Assembly (NCBI RefSeq): GCF_014534645.1
Contig: NZ_JACVQF010000223.1
Span: 1-64,000 of the forward strand
DNA length: 64,000 nt
Reading direction: 5' to 3'
Origin: Streptomyces griseicoloratus
GTDB taxonomy: Bacteria; Actinomycetota; Actinomycetes; Streptomycetales; Streptomycetaceae
The notes below the pieces were generated by a model, which searched no databases, was not told the origin of the DNA, and saw only the letters and a program-made list of their open reading frames with translations. Shown piece after piece: positions 9,873 through 18,364 of this stretch; within the stretch, counting starts at the first letter, position 1, and each line of letters begins with the position of its first letter. The position numbers and the translations under genes are program-made.

Positions 9873-10169
9873 CCCTCGCCGGCGCCCAACGCCCGTACGA
9901 GCGCGGGCTGCTGGAACGGGAGCGTCCATTAGCGCACATGTGCCAGAGGCAACAAGCTTCGCGGTATGTGACGGGTGTCACCGTATGAGTTTTTGAAACG
10001 GTGGCACTTACCCCTCCCCTACAACTGGTCAATTTAATATGTGCAATTGCACCCCCCGGAAGGGTGCCGGCACACCACCCCCACGGCCGGACCACAGCGG
10101 ATCCGACAGCCCTCCCCAGACTCCGACAAGGCCGCTCACAGAGCCGCCCGACGGGCCGTCACCAGGCAC
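9873..10169. other. Intergenic region with a Crp-type palindrome and an AT-rich patch
   Basis: No supported gene. At 9968-9981 lies GTGACGGGTGTCAC, a GTGAC-N4-GTCAC palindrome. Shortly after come CACCGT and ACGGTG arms around a T-run (about 9979-10004) and an AT-rich patch with TTTAATATG near 10033. No coding potential stands out in either direction. Confidence 0.45.
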
Positions 10170-10209
10170 AAAAAAGATCGCGCTGGACCCGGCGGAGTCC
10201 AGCGCGATC
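10170..10209 (-). terminator. Terminator downstream of bldC
   Basis: Read leftward, GATCGCGCTGGAC and GTCCAGCGCGATC form a perfect 13-bp stem with a short loop, directly followed by six T. This is a textbook intrinsic terminator. It lies about 145 bp after the bldC stop, leaving an unusually long 3' untranslated region. Confidence 0.85.
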
Positions 10210-10353
10210 GACGACGCACCCTGTCAGACGCCTACGTACTCGAACGGCTTGGGCGAGGGACCTGTTGGGGCAGGACCCGCGTCGTGTGGAGCTGTGGTTC
10301 CAGACGCGCGGGCAGGTTGGGGGACCTGCCGTTCTGTCCGGTTATGCGGTTGT

Positions 10354-10560
10354 TCAGGCCTCGCTGCGCTGCTGCGGAATGCCCGCGAGCAGAGCGCGGA
10401 CCTCGGCCTCGCGGTAGCGGCGGTGCCCGCCGAGCGTGCGGATCGACGTGAGCTTGCCGGCCTTCGCCCAGCGCGTGACCGTCTTGGGGTCGACGCGGAA
10501 CATGGTGGCGACCTCAGCCGGGGTCAGCAGCGGCTCGGCATCAGGGGTGCGAGCGGTCAT
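10354..10560 (-). CDS. bldC: Developmental transcription regulator BldC
   Basis: The product is 68 aa, the exact size of Streptomyces BldC. Almost the whole protein is a MerR-like winged helix-turn-helix: LLTPAEVATMFRVDPKTVTRWAKAGKLTSIRTLGGHRRYREAEVRALL. It lacks the dimerisation coil and effector domain of MerR. BldC is known to bind direct repeats cooperatively and to hold back entry into development. The start is the ATG at 10560, with GAGGAGGCC upstream on the coding strand. The gene is monocistronic, with a terminator on its 3' side and a 530-bp non-coding region behind it. Confidence 0.97.
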   Translation of the reverse strand: MTARTPDAEPLLTPAEVATMFRVDPKTVTRWAKAGKLTSIRTLGGHRRYREAEVRALLAGIPQQRSEA

Positions 10561-11091
10561 GAGCGGCCTCCTCGGGAGAACCGAACCTTCTCGGTTCTTT
10601 CCTCTAAATTCTGCACCTTGACCCGCGTTGCCCGAAATGGCGGACGCGAGTCGAGTCGGTTATAGGACGAACGGCTTGTCCTCGGCACTACAACTACACC
10701 ATCTGTCCAGCCGCGTCGGCCAAACCGATGGAATTGCCCTCCCAGGTGTTCATCAGCGACGGAAGCCGATGGACCATGCCATAGCGGACAGTCACGCCCC
10801 TGTGACGATCAGTCACAGGGGCGATCAGGAGTCACCAGACCCACCAAAGCGTGCAATGCTGAGATTCCGCCCACAGTGCACCACAACGGGACGGACGGAG
10901 CCCTCCCCGGGCTCCTTGTCCTATTTTGGCATGACGAGGGGGAAGGGGCGCAAGAGTGGGGTACGTGCGATCCGTCACGCTTGAGACATACGCCCGGATC
11001 GGGACTTACGTCCCCTGCTGACGGCACGTCAGCGCACCGGGTGAGTCCTGGAGCGAGAGACGAAACCCCAAAACGGGCGTCGCGTCAAACG
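10561..11091. other. Long bldC upstream region
   Basis: No gene is supported over 530 bp. Near 10670-10700 there is a leftward candidate -10 (TATAAC) for bldC beside an imperfect palindrome (GGACGAACGGCTTGTCC). A perfect 12-bp-arm hairpin lies at 10795-10823. The right part is GC-rich and featureless. The size suggests extensive control of bldC or an unannotated RNA. Confidence 0.4.
10795..10823. other. Perfect 12-bp inverted repeat upstream of bldC
   Basis: CGCCCCTGTGAC and GTCACAGGGGCG flank the 5-nt loop GATCA. There is no T-run on either side, so it is not an ordinary intrinsic terminator. It contains GTGAC-N5-GTCAC, one base longer in the spacer than the Crp-type palindromes elsewhere in the window. 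It may be an operator or an RNA hairpin. Confidence 0.6.
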
Positions 11092-11943
11092 TCAGTTCGC
11101 CGACCGGCGGTCCCGTACCGCCCGCCACCGCTCGACGAGCCGCCCGTAGGCCGCCCCCGCCGACTCGCCGTCGCCGTGCCGCAGCGCCTCGATGCCCTCG
11201 GCGACGTCCGCCGCGGAGTGGTCGTCCTCCAACTCGCCGGCCGGCAGGGCGTGCACCAGCCCGCCGTAGTCCAGCTCCACCAGCGAGCGGGGGTGGAACT
11301 CCTCCAGCCAGCGGCCCACGTCGACCAGTCCGTCGATCAGCGGCCCCTCGTCCACAGCCTCCTTCAGGGCCCGCAGACCCCGGGCGACCCGGCGCCGGGC
11401 CTGCACCATCGGCGTCCGGTAGCGCAGCACCGGGGCCGCCGCCCCGGCGCCGTCGCCGCCCTTGTCGTACTCGCGCTCCTCGTCGGAGACGAGCACGAAC
11501 CAGTTGATCGGCACCTGCCAGGTCGCCGTGCGGATCCACGGGCGGGCGTCCGGGTTGCGTTCGAGCCAGCGTTCGTAGTCCTGCGCGGTCTGGCGCCGGA
11601 CCACCGGGGGCAGCAGCGCGTCCAGGACCGGTTCCGGGAAGTCCTCGGACAACTCCCCGAGGGCCTGCCAGCCGCGCAGCCTGGTCCGCCAGGGGCACAC
11701 GCACACCACCCCGTCGACCTCCGCCACGAAGGCGTCGCCGCTCTCGTGCACCGGCACCGGGACGGGCGGGGTGGGCAGCAGGTCCGCCAGGGAGCGGCGG
11801 AGTTCGTCCTGGTACGACGGGAGGTCGGTGCGGCGGGCGTAGCGCGCCCAGTGGCCGCGCTCGGGCTCGGGGAAGGCGGCCAGCGGCTCGTAGACGCGCA
11901 GGTACGCCGCGTAGGGGACGATCACCGAGGACACCTTGGGCAC
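11092..11943 (-). CDS. Conserved actinobacterial protein of unknown function
   Basis: The product is 283 aa. The GTG at 11943 is chosen over upstream possibilities because GGGGGAGGGAG precedes it by about eight bases and the protein then begins VPKVSSVIVPYAAYLRVYEPLAAFPEPERGHWARYA. There is no signal peptide, membrane segment or recognisable catalytic motif. It is a soluble mixed alpha/beta protein with several Trp residues and a short Gly/Asp insert (about residues 180-190). I do not recognise a characterised family. It lies back-to-back with vdh and upstream of bldC on the same strand, but 530 bp away. Confidence 0.85.
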   Translation of the reverse strand: MPKVSSVIVPYAAYLRVYEPLAAFPEPERGHWARYARRTDLPSYQDELRRSLADLLPTPPVPVPVHESGDAFVAEVDGVVCVCPWRTRLRGWQALGELSEDFPEPVLDALLPPVVRRQTAQDYERWLERNPDARPWIRTATWQVPINWFVLVSDEEREYDKGGDGAGAAAPVLRYRTPMVQARRRVARGLRALKEAVDEGPLIDGLVDVGRWLEEFHPRSLVELDYGGLVHALPAGELEDDHSAADVAEGIEALRHGDGESAGAAYGRLVERWRAVRDRRSAN

Positions 11944-12163
11944 GCCTGCTCCCTCCCCCGCGCACCGCCGCGAAAACCTGCGCGGCGCGCTCACAAAGGC
12001 GCGGGAATCTCTGCAAATCGTCGCACGGCCGTACTCCGTGCGGAGGTGATCCTGGGCACTGTGCGGCGAGCGGGCGGCACCAGGCTCTAATCTCGTGCCA
12101 CAGTCCCCGCCACCCGCACGGGGCCTGCCTCGATCCGCCGCTACTTACTCAGGAGTCACCACC

Positions 12164-13249
12164 GTGACCGACGTAACCGACGGCGTCCTGCACACCCTCT
12201 TCCACACGGACCAGGGGGGTCATGAGCAGGTCGTGCTCTGTCAGGACCGCGCCAGCGGACTGAAGGCCGTCATCGCCATCCACTCCACCGCTCTCGGCCC
12301 CGCGCTCGGCGGTACGCGCTTCTACCCGTACGCGAGCGAGGAGGAGGCCGTCGCCGACGCGCTGAACCTCGCCCGCGGGATGTCGTACAAGAACGCCATG
12401 GCCGGCCTGGACCACGGCGGCGGCAAGGCCGTGATCATCGGCGACCCGGAGCAGATCAAGACCGAGGAGCTGCTGCTCGCCTACGGCCGGTTCGTCGCCT
12501 CGCTCGGCGGCCGGTACGTCACGGCCTGCGACGTCGGCACCTACGTCGCCGACATGGACGTCGTGGCACGCGAGTGCCGCTGGACGACCGGCCGCTCCCC
12601 CGAGAACGGCGGCGCGGGCGACTCCTCCGTGCTCACCGCCTTCGGCGTCTACCAGGGCATGCGGGCCTCCGCCCAGCACCTGTGGGGCGACCCGACGCTG
12701 CGCGACCGCACGATCGGCATCGCGGGCGTCGGCAAGGTCGGCCACCACCTGGTGGAGCACCTGCTGGCCGAGGGCGCGCACGTCGTCGTCACCGACGTGC
12801 GCGAGGACGCGGTGCGGCGCATCACCGAGCGGCACCCGTCGGTACGGGCCGTCGCCGACACCGACGCGCTGATCCGCACGGAGGGCCTGGACGTCTACGC
12901 GCCCTGCGCGCTCGGCGGGGCGCTGAACGACGACACCGTGCCGGTGCTGACGGCGAAGGTGGTCTGCGGGGCGGCCAACAACCAGCTCGCCCACCCGGGC
13001 GTCGAGAAGGACCTGGCCGACCGGGGGATCCTCTACGCGCCGGACTACGTGGTGAACGCCGGCGGTGTCATCCAGGTCGCCGACGAGCTGCACGGCTTCG
13101 ACTTCGACCGGTGCAAGGCGAAGGCGTCCAAGATCTACGACACCACGCTCGCCATATTCGCACGTGCGAAGACGGACGGGATTCCGCCGGCCGCCGCGGC
13201 CGACCGGATCGCCGAGCAGCGGATGGCGGAGGCACGCGGGAGGCGGTGA
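12164..13249 (+). CDS. vdh: Valine (branched-chain amino acid) dehydrogenase
   Basis: The product is 361 aa from the GTG at 12164, which has AGGAG eight bases upstream. It oxidatively deaminates valine, and usually leucine and isoleucine, to the 2-oxo acid with NAD+, feeding acyl-CoA starters for fatty acid and polyketide synthesis. The Glu/Leu/Phe/Val dehydrogenase signature with its catalytic Lys is visible in [19 protein letters not shown]. The Rossmann glycine motif is [11 protein letters not shown], and the C-terminal domain contains [11 protein letters not shown] and [11 protein letters not shown]. It matches the well-known Streptomyces Vdh nearly throughout. A large hairpin follows the stop. 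Confidence 0.97.
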   Translation: MTDVTDGVLHTLFHTDQGGHEQVVLCQDRASGLKAVIAIHSTALGPALGGTRFYPYASEEEAVADALNLARGMSYKNAMAGLDHGGGKAVIIGDPEQIKTEELLLAYGRFVASLGGRYVTACDVGTYVADMDVVARECRWTTGRSPENGGAGDSSVLTAFGVYQGMRASAQHLWGDPTLRDRTIGIAGVGKVGHHLVEHLLAEGAHVVVTDVREDAVRRITERHPSVRAVADTDALIRTEGLDVYAPCALGGALNDDTVPVLTAKVVCGAANNQLAHPGVEKDLADRGILYAPDYVVNAGGVIQVADELHGFDFDRCKAKASKIYDTTLAIFARAKTDGIPPAAAADRIAEQRMAEARGRR

Positions 13250-13281
13250 GCCGGGGCCCGTTCTCGAACGTTTGAGCGGTA

Positions 13282-13326
13282 CCCGTCGGTGGGCAGTTGG
13301 AGAGAACTCTCACTTCCACCGGCGGG
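13282..13326 (+). terminator. Probable vdh terminator hairpin
   Basis: CCCGTCGGTGG pairs with CCACCGGCGGG (one G-T wobble), with an inner GAGAG/CTCTC stem. It lies 33 bp after the vdh stop. No clear T-run follows, so its effect as a terminator is uncertain. Confidence 0.5.
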
Positions 13327-13549
13327 TCGACCGTCGAAAGGTGGTTAAAATCGCCGTTGACCAGCGAGGACAGGGCTCCTCGAAGGTTCTGGGCACGGCC
13401 ACGTGCTGCGGGCGACGTACCGTATGGGCGTGGGCTCAGGTACCGTGGAAGCCCTACGGACCGGTCTCTCCACGGAGAGCCCGTTCCGGACCATGAACGC
13501 GTGTCAAGACTCTGGGGCCGTCGAGCCCCGTCGTTGAGGGGGTCGAGCC
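13327..13549 (+). other. Structured leader region of the DUF3073 gene
   Basis: Between the vdh hairpin and the start at 13550 there is no gene. TTAAAAT near 13346 could be a -10 element. Several short stems can form (for example TCTCC/GGAGA near 13470 and GGGGC/GCCCC near 13515), giving a potentially structured 5' leader of about 190 nt. No known riboswitch class is recognised. Confidence 0.35.
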
Positions 13550-13798
13550 ATGGGGCGCGGCCGGGCCAAGGCCAAGCAGACGAAGGTCGCCCGCCAGCTG
13601 AAGTACAACAGCGGTGGGACGGACCTCTCACGCCTGGCCGAGGAGCTGGGCGCATCGACGTCGAATCCGTCGCCGAACGGCGACCGTTTCGAGGACGATG
13701 AGCAGGACGACGACCTGTACGCAAAGTACGCCGACCTCTACGAGGACGACGACGAGGACGAGGACGACCAGTCCTCTCAGCAGCGTCGCGGCGCTTGA
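13550..13798 (+). CDS. DUF3073 family protein
   Basis: The product is 82 aa from the ATG at 13550, with GAGGGGGT upstream. A basic N-terminus (MGRGRAKAKQTKVARQLKYNS) is followed by TDLSRLAEELGAS and then a very acidic tail (DDEQDDDLYAKYADLYEDDDEDEDD). This bipolar layout is the hallmark of the DUF3073 proteins found throughout actinobacteria, whose function is unknown. The basic head would suit nucleic-acid or ribosome binding, but that is inference. It is convergent with purM, and the two share a terminator. Confidence 0.85.
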   Translation: MGRGRAKAKQTKVARQLKYNSGGTDLSRLAEELGASTSNPSPNGDRFEDDEQDDDLYAKYADLYEDDDEDEDDQSSQQRRGA

Positions 13799-13816
13799 CC
13801 TTGCACTGATCACCAG

Positions 13817-13850
13817 CCCGGTCGGTGACTCACGTCACCGACCGGGTCTT
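13817..13850. terminator. Bidirectional terminator between the DUF3073 gene and purM
   Basis: A perfect 13-bp stem (CCCGGTCGGTGAC with GTCACCGACCGGG) and the loop TCAC, followed on the right by TCTTGTG. It serves two convergent genes. Confidence 0.8.
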
Positions 13851-13867
13851 GTGCTACCCGCGTTGCC

Positions 13868-14935
13868 TCAGACGGCGTAGTCGCCGACGAGGGCGGCGCC
13901 GGTCTCGTGGTCGCCGCGGTCGGTGATCTCGCCGGCCACCCAGGCGTCCACGCCGCGGTCGGCCAGGGTCGCCAGGGCCACGTCCGTCGACTCCTCGGGG
14001 ACGATGGCGATCATGCCCACGCCCATGTTGAGGGTCTTCTCCAGCTCCAGGCGTTCGACCTGTCCGGTCCGGCCGACGAGATCGAAGACCGGGGCCGGGG
14101 TCCAGCTGGAGCGGTCGACGACCGCGTGCAGGCCGTCGGGGACGACACGGGCGAGGTTCGCCGCGAGTCCGCCGCCGGTGACGTGGCTGAAGGCGTGCAC
14201 CTCGGTGGTGCGGGTGAGGGCCAGACAGTCCAGCGAGTAGATCTTCGTCGGCTCCAGCAGCTCCTCGCCGAGGGTGCGGCCGAGGTCGTCGATGTGCGCG
14301 TCCAGGGCGAGTCCGGCCTCGTTCAGCAGGACGTGGCGGACGAGCGAGTACCCGTTCGAGTGAAGGCCGGAGGCGGCCATGGCGACGACCGCGTCACCCT
14401 TGCGGATGCGATCCGCGCCCAGCAGCCGGTCGGCCTCCACCACGCCCGTACCGGCGCCGGCGACGTCGAAGTCGTCCTCGCCCAGCAGGCCCGGGTGCTC
14501 GGCCGTCTCGCCGCCCACCAGGGCGCATCCGGCCAGCACACAGCCCTCGGCGATGCCCTTGACGATCGCGGCGACGCGCTCGGGGTGGACCTTGCCGACG
14601 CAGATGTAGTCGGTCATGAACAGCGGCTCGGCGCCGCACACCACGATGTCGTCCATGACCATCGCGACCAGGTCGTGGCCGATGGTGTCGTAGACGCCCA
14701 TCTGCCGGGCGATGTCGACCTTGGTGCCGACGCCGTCCGTGGCGGAGGCCAGCAGGGGGCGCTCGTACTTCTTGAGTGCGGAGGCGTCGAAGAGGCCGGC
14801 GAAACCGCCGAGGCCGCCGAGGACCTCGGGCCGCTGCGTCTTCTTCACCCACTCCTTCATCAGTTCGACGGCGCGGTCGCCGGCTTCGATGTCGACGCCC
14901 GCGGCTGCGTAGCTGGCACCGGTTGTGTCAGGCAT
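13868..14935 (-). CDS. purM: Phosphoribosylformylglycinamidine cyclo-ligase (AIR synthetase)
   Basis: The product is 355 aa, normal for PurM. It closes the imidazole ring of FGAM with ATP to give AIR in purine synthesis. Family motifs visible are SYAAAGVDIEAGDRAVELM, LASATDGVGTKVDIA, GHDLVAMVMDDIVVCGAEPLFMTDY, LVGGETAEHPG and FSHVTGGGLAANLARV. The ATG at 14935 is followed by MPDTTGASYAAAG. It lies 45 bp downstream of purF on the same strand and is probably co-transcribed with it. Confidence 0.97.
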   Translation of the reverse strand: MPDTTGASYAAAGVDIEAGDRAVELMKEWVKKTQRPEVLGGLGGFAGLFDASALKKYERPLLASATDGVGTKVDIARQMGVYDTIGHDLVAMVMDDIVVCGAEPLFMTDYICVGKVHPERVAAIVKGIAEGCVLAGCALVGGETAEHPGLLGEDDFDVAGAGTGVVEADRLLGADRIRKGDAVVAMAASGLHSNGYSLVRHVLLNEAGLALDAHIDDLGRTLGEELLEPTKIYSLDCLALTRTTEVHAFSHVTGGGLAANLARVVPDGLHAVVDRSSWTPAPVFDLVGRTGQVERLELEKTLNMGVGMIAIVPEESTDVALATLADRGVDAWVAGEITDRGDHETGAALVGDYAV

Positions 14936-14980
14936 GACGATGAGAACCTTTGTGTCGTACGGCAGGTATTGCGGGCGGCG

Positions 14981-16507
14981 CTACGGACGACGGATGGCGT
15001 CGGTGGCGGCCGTGGCGGCGGGCCCGGCGGCCAGCTCGGTCTCCAGGAGCTGCTTGCCGAGCAGCTCGGGGTCGGGGAGCTCCATCGGGTACTCGCCGTC
15101 GAAGCAGGCGCGGCACAGGTTCGGCTTGGCGATGGTGGTCGCCTCGATCATGCCGTCGATGGAGATGTACGCCAGGGAGTCGGCGCCCAGCGAGGTGCCG
15201 ATCTCGTCGATGCTCATGCCGTTGGCGATGAGCTCGGCGCGGGTGGCGAAGTCGATGCCGAAGAAGCAGGGCCACTTCACCGGCGGGGACGAGATCCGGA
15301 TGTGGACCTCGGCGGCGCCGGCCTCGCGCAGCATGCGGACCAGGGCCCGCTGGGTGTTGCCGCGGACGATGGAGTCGTCCACGACGACCAGCCGCTTGCC
15401 CTTGATGACTTCCTTCAGGGGGTTCAGCTTCAGGCGGATGCCGAGCTGGCGGATGGTCTGCGAGGGCTGGATGAAGGTGCGGCCCACGTAGGCGTTCTTC
15501 ACCAGGCCGTTGCCGAAGGGGATGCCGGACGCCTCGGCGTAGCCGATGGCGGCGGGCGTGCCGGACTCCGGGGTCGCTATGACGAGATCGGCCTCGACCG
15601 GGGCCTCCTTCGCCAGGCGGCGGCCCATCTCGACGCGGGAGAGGTAGACGTTCCGGCCGGCGATGTCGGTGTCCGGGCGGGCCAGGTACACGTACTCGAA
15701 GACACAGCCCTTGGGCTTCGCTTCCGCGAATCGCGAGGTGCGCAGACCGTTCTCGTCGATGGCGACGAACTCGCCCGGCTCGATCTCGCGGACGAAGCTG
15801 GCGCCGCAGATGTCCAGGGCGGCGGACTCGGAGGCGACGACCCAGCCGCGCTCCAGCCGGCCGAGCACCAGCGGGCGGATGCCCTGCGGGTCGCGGGCCG
15901 CGTACAGGGTGTGCTCGTCCATGAAGACGAGGGAGAAGGCGCCGCGCACCTGGGGCAGCACCTTGCCGGCCGCCTCCTCGATGGTCAGCGGCTTGCCGTC
16001 GTCGTCGGTCTGGCCCGCGAGCAGGGCCGTGACCAGGTCGGTGTCGTTGGTCGCCGCGACGCGGGTGGAGCGGCCGTCCTGCTTGGGCAGGTCGGCGACC
16101 ATCTCGGCGAGCTGGGCGGTGTTGACGAGGTTGCCGTTGTGACCGAGCGCGATGGAGCCGTGCGCGGTGGCACGGAACGTCGGCTGGGCGTTCTCCCACA
16201 CGGAGGCACCGGTGGTCGAGTAGCGGGCGTGTCCGACCGCGATGTGACCCTGGAGCGAACCGAGCGAGGTCTCGTCGAAGACCTGGGAGACCAGGCCCAT
16301 GTCCTTGAAGACGAGGATCTGGGAGCCGTTGCTGACCGCGATTCCCGCGGATTCCTGGCCCCGATGCTGGAGGGCGTAGAGCCCGAAGTACGTGAGCTTT
16401 GCGACCTCTTCGCCCGGAGCCCAGACACCGAAGACGCCGCATGCGTCCTGGGGGCCTTTCTCACCGGGGAGCAGATCGTGATTGAGTCGACCGTCACCAC
16501 GTGGCAC
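14981..16507 (-). CDS. purF: Amidophosphoribosyltransferase
   Basis: The product is 508 aa. It catalyses the first committed step of purine synthesis: PRPP plus glutamine to phosphoribosylamine. The nucleophile is Cys23 in ACGVFGVW, exposed after removal of a 22-residue propeptide (MPRGDGRLNHDLLPGEKGPQDA). Other glutaminase motifs are QHRGQESAG and GHNGNLVN. The PRPP-binding loop is VVVDDSIVRGNTQR. Late cysteines (for example in KWPCFFGID and LCRACFDGEYP) fit the iron-sulfur-containing Bacillus-type enzyme. It is transcribed with purM. Confidence 0.97.
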   Translation of the reverse strand: MPRGDGRLNHDLLPGEKGPQDACGVFGVWAPGEEVAKLTYFGLYALQHRGQESAGIAVSNGSQILVFKDMGLVSQVFDETSLGSLQGHIAVGHARYSTTGASVWENAQPTFRATAHGSIALGHNGNLVNTAQLAEMVADLPKQDGRSTRVAATNDTDLVTALLAGQTDDDGKPLTIEEAAGKVLPQVRGAFSLVFMDEHTLYAARDPQGIRPLVLGRLERGWVVASESAALDICGASFVREIEPGEFVAIDENGLRTSRFAEAKPKGCVFEYVYLARPDTDIAGRNVYLSRVEMGRRLAKEAPVEADLVIATPESGTPAAIGYAEASGIPFGNGLVKNAYVGRTFIQPSQTIRQLGIRLKLNPLKEVIKGKRLVVVDDSIVRGNTQRALVRMLREAGAAEVHIRISSPPVKWPCFFGIDFATRAELIANGMSIDEIGTSLGADSLAYISIDGMIEATTIAKPNLCRACFDGEYPMELPDPELLGKQLLETELAAGPAATAATDAIRRP

Positions 16508-16569
16508 GCCACCGAGTGTAGGCGAGATCGACCACTGGTCCGAATTGGGGATACGGGATCAGCAGGGCC

Positions 16570-17361
16570 TCACCGGTCGGCGACGGCTCGCACGACGGTG
16601 CCGTTTTCGCTGGTCAGCGTGAGGGTTTGCTGATCGATTCGATAGTCGGCCCGGCCCTCGAAGAGACGCAGCAACCGCTTCTCGGTGTCCATGAGTGAGT
16701 CTTCGCACATCATTCGGGTGGTGGACGGAGCGCCGAGGGTGATATGGCCGTCGCGCACGGTGGCCCCGGCGTTGACGTGGTTGCAGCCGAGCCGGCCGGA
16801 GACGGCGGCCTTGTCGCGGTCGAAGGTGAGCTGCGCGCGGCCGTCGGTGCCGGGGGACGTGACGGTCCACCTGGTGCCGTACAGGGCCGCGTCCGGCTGC
16901 CTGCTCAGCCGGACCGTGTCCCCGTCGGCGGCGGTGAGCGTCAGGCGGTCGCCCTTGGTCTCGGTGGTCAGGGTGCCGTCGGTGAGGGTGCTGGCGAGCC
17001 TCTCCTCGAAGCCCATGGGCACCTTGTCGCAGGCCATCTCGGTGGCCGTGGTGTCGCTGAGGCGGATGCGGTCGCCGTCGACGTCGGCCCGGGCGCTGAA
17101 GCCGTTGCAGCCGAAGCTGCCCTCGGCCCGGCCACCGTCGCCGATGCGGACGTGGGCGCCGTCCGGTGCCCGGTGGGTCGTGCCGTCGACGGTGACGCTG
17201 TCGATGCTCCAGTGCACGCCGGTGACGGGGGTCCGGCCGGTGCCGACGGAGCCGCTGCCTCCGTCCGCCTTCTCGGTGCCGCAGGCCGCCGCGAGCGGCA
17301 CGAGCGCGGCGACGGCCGCCAGGGTCAGGGTCATGCGCTGCTTCTGCCTGTACATGCCCAT
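16570..17361 (-). CDS. META-domain (HslJ-like) lipoprotein
   Basis: The product is 263 aa. The N-terminus is a lipoprotein signal (KQRMTLTLAAVAALVPLAAACGTE) with lipobox Cys at residue 27. Two tandem META/HslJ-like beta domains follow, each with the family's Gly-Cys-Asn centre: EGSFGCNGFSARADVDGDRIRLS...TEMAC and SGRLGCNHVNAGATVRDGHITLG...TRMMC. In each, the Cys of GCN and that of MAC/MMC could form a disulfide. HslJ relates to heat and novobiocin stress in E. coli, but the role here is unknown. The start could also be ATG at 17355. It lies 62 bp upstream of purF on the same strand and may belong to its transcript. Confidence 0.85.
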   Translation of the reverse strand: MGMYRQKQRMTLTLAAVAALVPLAAACGTEKADGGSGSVGTGRTPVTGVHWSIDSVTVDGTTHRAPDGAHVRIGDGGRAEGSFGCNGFSARADVDGDRIRLSDTTATEMACDKVPMGFEERLASTLTDGTLTTETKGDRLTLTAADGDTVRLSRQPDAALYGTRWTVTSPGTDGRAQLTFDRDKAAVSGRLGCNHVNAGATVRDGHITLGAPSTTRMMCEDSLMDTEKRLLRLFEGRADYRIDQQTLTLTSENGTVVRAVADR

Positions 17362-17416
17362 TCGACGGAGCGGGGGAAGGAACGGTTCCCCTCGGGAGGT
17401 CCGGCCCCGGCCCGTA

Positions 17417-18214
17417 TCAGGCCAGCAGCGGCAGCAGTTCCCCGAGGTCGGCCCGCTCTCCGCTCGCGCTGACCGCGGCCTCGTCGAGCGCGTCCTTCCA
17501 CGCGGTCCGCCCGGTCGCCAGCCGGACCCAGGTCAGCGGGTCGGTCTCGACGACGTTGGGCGGGGTGCCCCGGGTGTGCCGGGGCCCCTCGACGCACTGC
17601 ACGACGGCGTACGGCGGGATCCGCACCTCCGTCGAGGCACCGGGCGCCTTCACGGCGAGCGCGTCGGCCAGCAGCCGGGTGGCGGCGGCCAGGGCCTGCC
17701 GGTCGAGCGGCACGTCGAGGCCGGGCACGGCGGCGTCCAGGTCGTCGGTGTGGACGACGAGCTCGACGGTGCGGGTGACCAGGTAGTCGTCCAGGGAAAG
17801 GGCGCCGGCGTTGGTCTCCAGCAGCCGGCCGCCGGGGTGCTCGTCGAGCAAGGTGCGCAGGCTCTGGTCGATGCCGGCGAGGTAGGCGTCGAGGTCGGGG
17901 TGGTCGGCGGCGAGCCCGCGGGTGAAGTCGGCGATCGCCGCCGCGTTGCCGGCGGTGGCGAACGTCCAGTCCACCAGCCGGGCGTCCTGCTTCGGCGGGG
18001 CCGGGCGGTCCAGGGCACGGTGCACCGCGGTGAGCGCCATGCCGATGTGCGCGACCAGCTCCCGTACGGTCCAGTCGCCCAGGCGGGTCGGCAGCGCGAG
18101 CTGCTCGGGGGTCAGGGTGCGGACGGCGGCCCGTACGTGGCCGAACTGGGCGAGGACGGCGGCGCGGGTACGGGCGGGGTCGTAACTGCGGGTGCGCTTC
18201 TTGGCCGGGGGCAT
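17417..18214 (-). CDS. Maleylpyruvate-isomerase-like (mycothiol-dependent) protein with SCP2-like C-terminus
   Basis: The product is 265 aa. The N-terminal half is a DinB/MDMPI four-helix domain: ARTRAAVLAQFGHVRAAVRTLTPEQLALPTRLGDWTVRELVAHIGMALTAVHRALD. Its His residues suit metal binding, as in mycothiol-dependent isomerases and transferases. The C-terminal part (YAVVQCVEGPRHTRGTPPNVVETDPLTWVRLATGRTAW) is the sterol-carrier-like domain common in this actinobacterial family. It is probably a cytosolic thiol-transfer enzyme, with no identified substrate. It is separated from purL by a strong terminator. Confidence 0.85.
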   Translation of the reverse strand: MPPAKKRTRSYDPARTRAAVLAQFGHVRAAVRTLTPEQLALPTRLGDWTVRELVAHIGMALTAVHRALDRPAPPKQDARLVDWTFATAGNAAAIADFTRGLAADHPDLDAYLAGIDQSLRTLLDEHPGGRLLETNAGALSLDDYLVTRTVELVVHTDDLDAAVPGLDVPLDRQALAAATRLLADALAVKAPGASTEVRIPPYAVVQCVEGPRHTRGTPPNVVETDPLTWVRLATGRTAWKDALDEAAVSASGERADLGELLPLLA

Positions 18215-18298
18215 GGGGGCGAGCCTAGAGGGCGCGGAAGCCGGAGGTCATGGGAAATACGACGTCGGGGCGGTGCGGGCGTCGGCGCCGGGAACGGC

Positions 18299-18332
18299 GA
18301 AGCCCCCGCCCGGCGGTGCGGGCGGGGGCTTC
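18299..18332 (-). terminator. Terminator of the purS-purQ-purL operon
   Basis: A 14-bp perfect stem (GAAGCCCCCGCCCG with CGGGCGGGGGCTTC) and a 6-nt loop. It lies 33 bp after the purL stop on the leftward strand. Confidence 0.8.
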
Positions 18333-18364
18333 CCCGAGCACGGGAGGCCCGGGCCGTACGGGGA

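Noticed and set aside
10801-10817. E. coli-type CRP site inside the bldC hairpin (TGTGA...TCACA)
   Set aside because: The spacer is one base too long for the classical 6-bp spacing. The longer 12-bp perfect arms make a hairpin or other operator more likely.
13825-13838. GTGAC-N4-GTCAC Crp-type palindrome
   Set aside because: It is the centre of the 13-bp bidirectional terminator stem between two convergent genes, so pairing explains it without a regulator.
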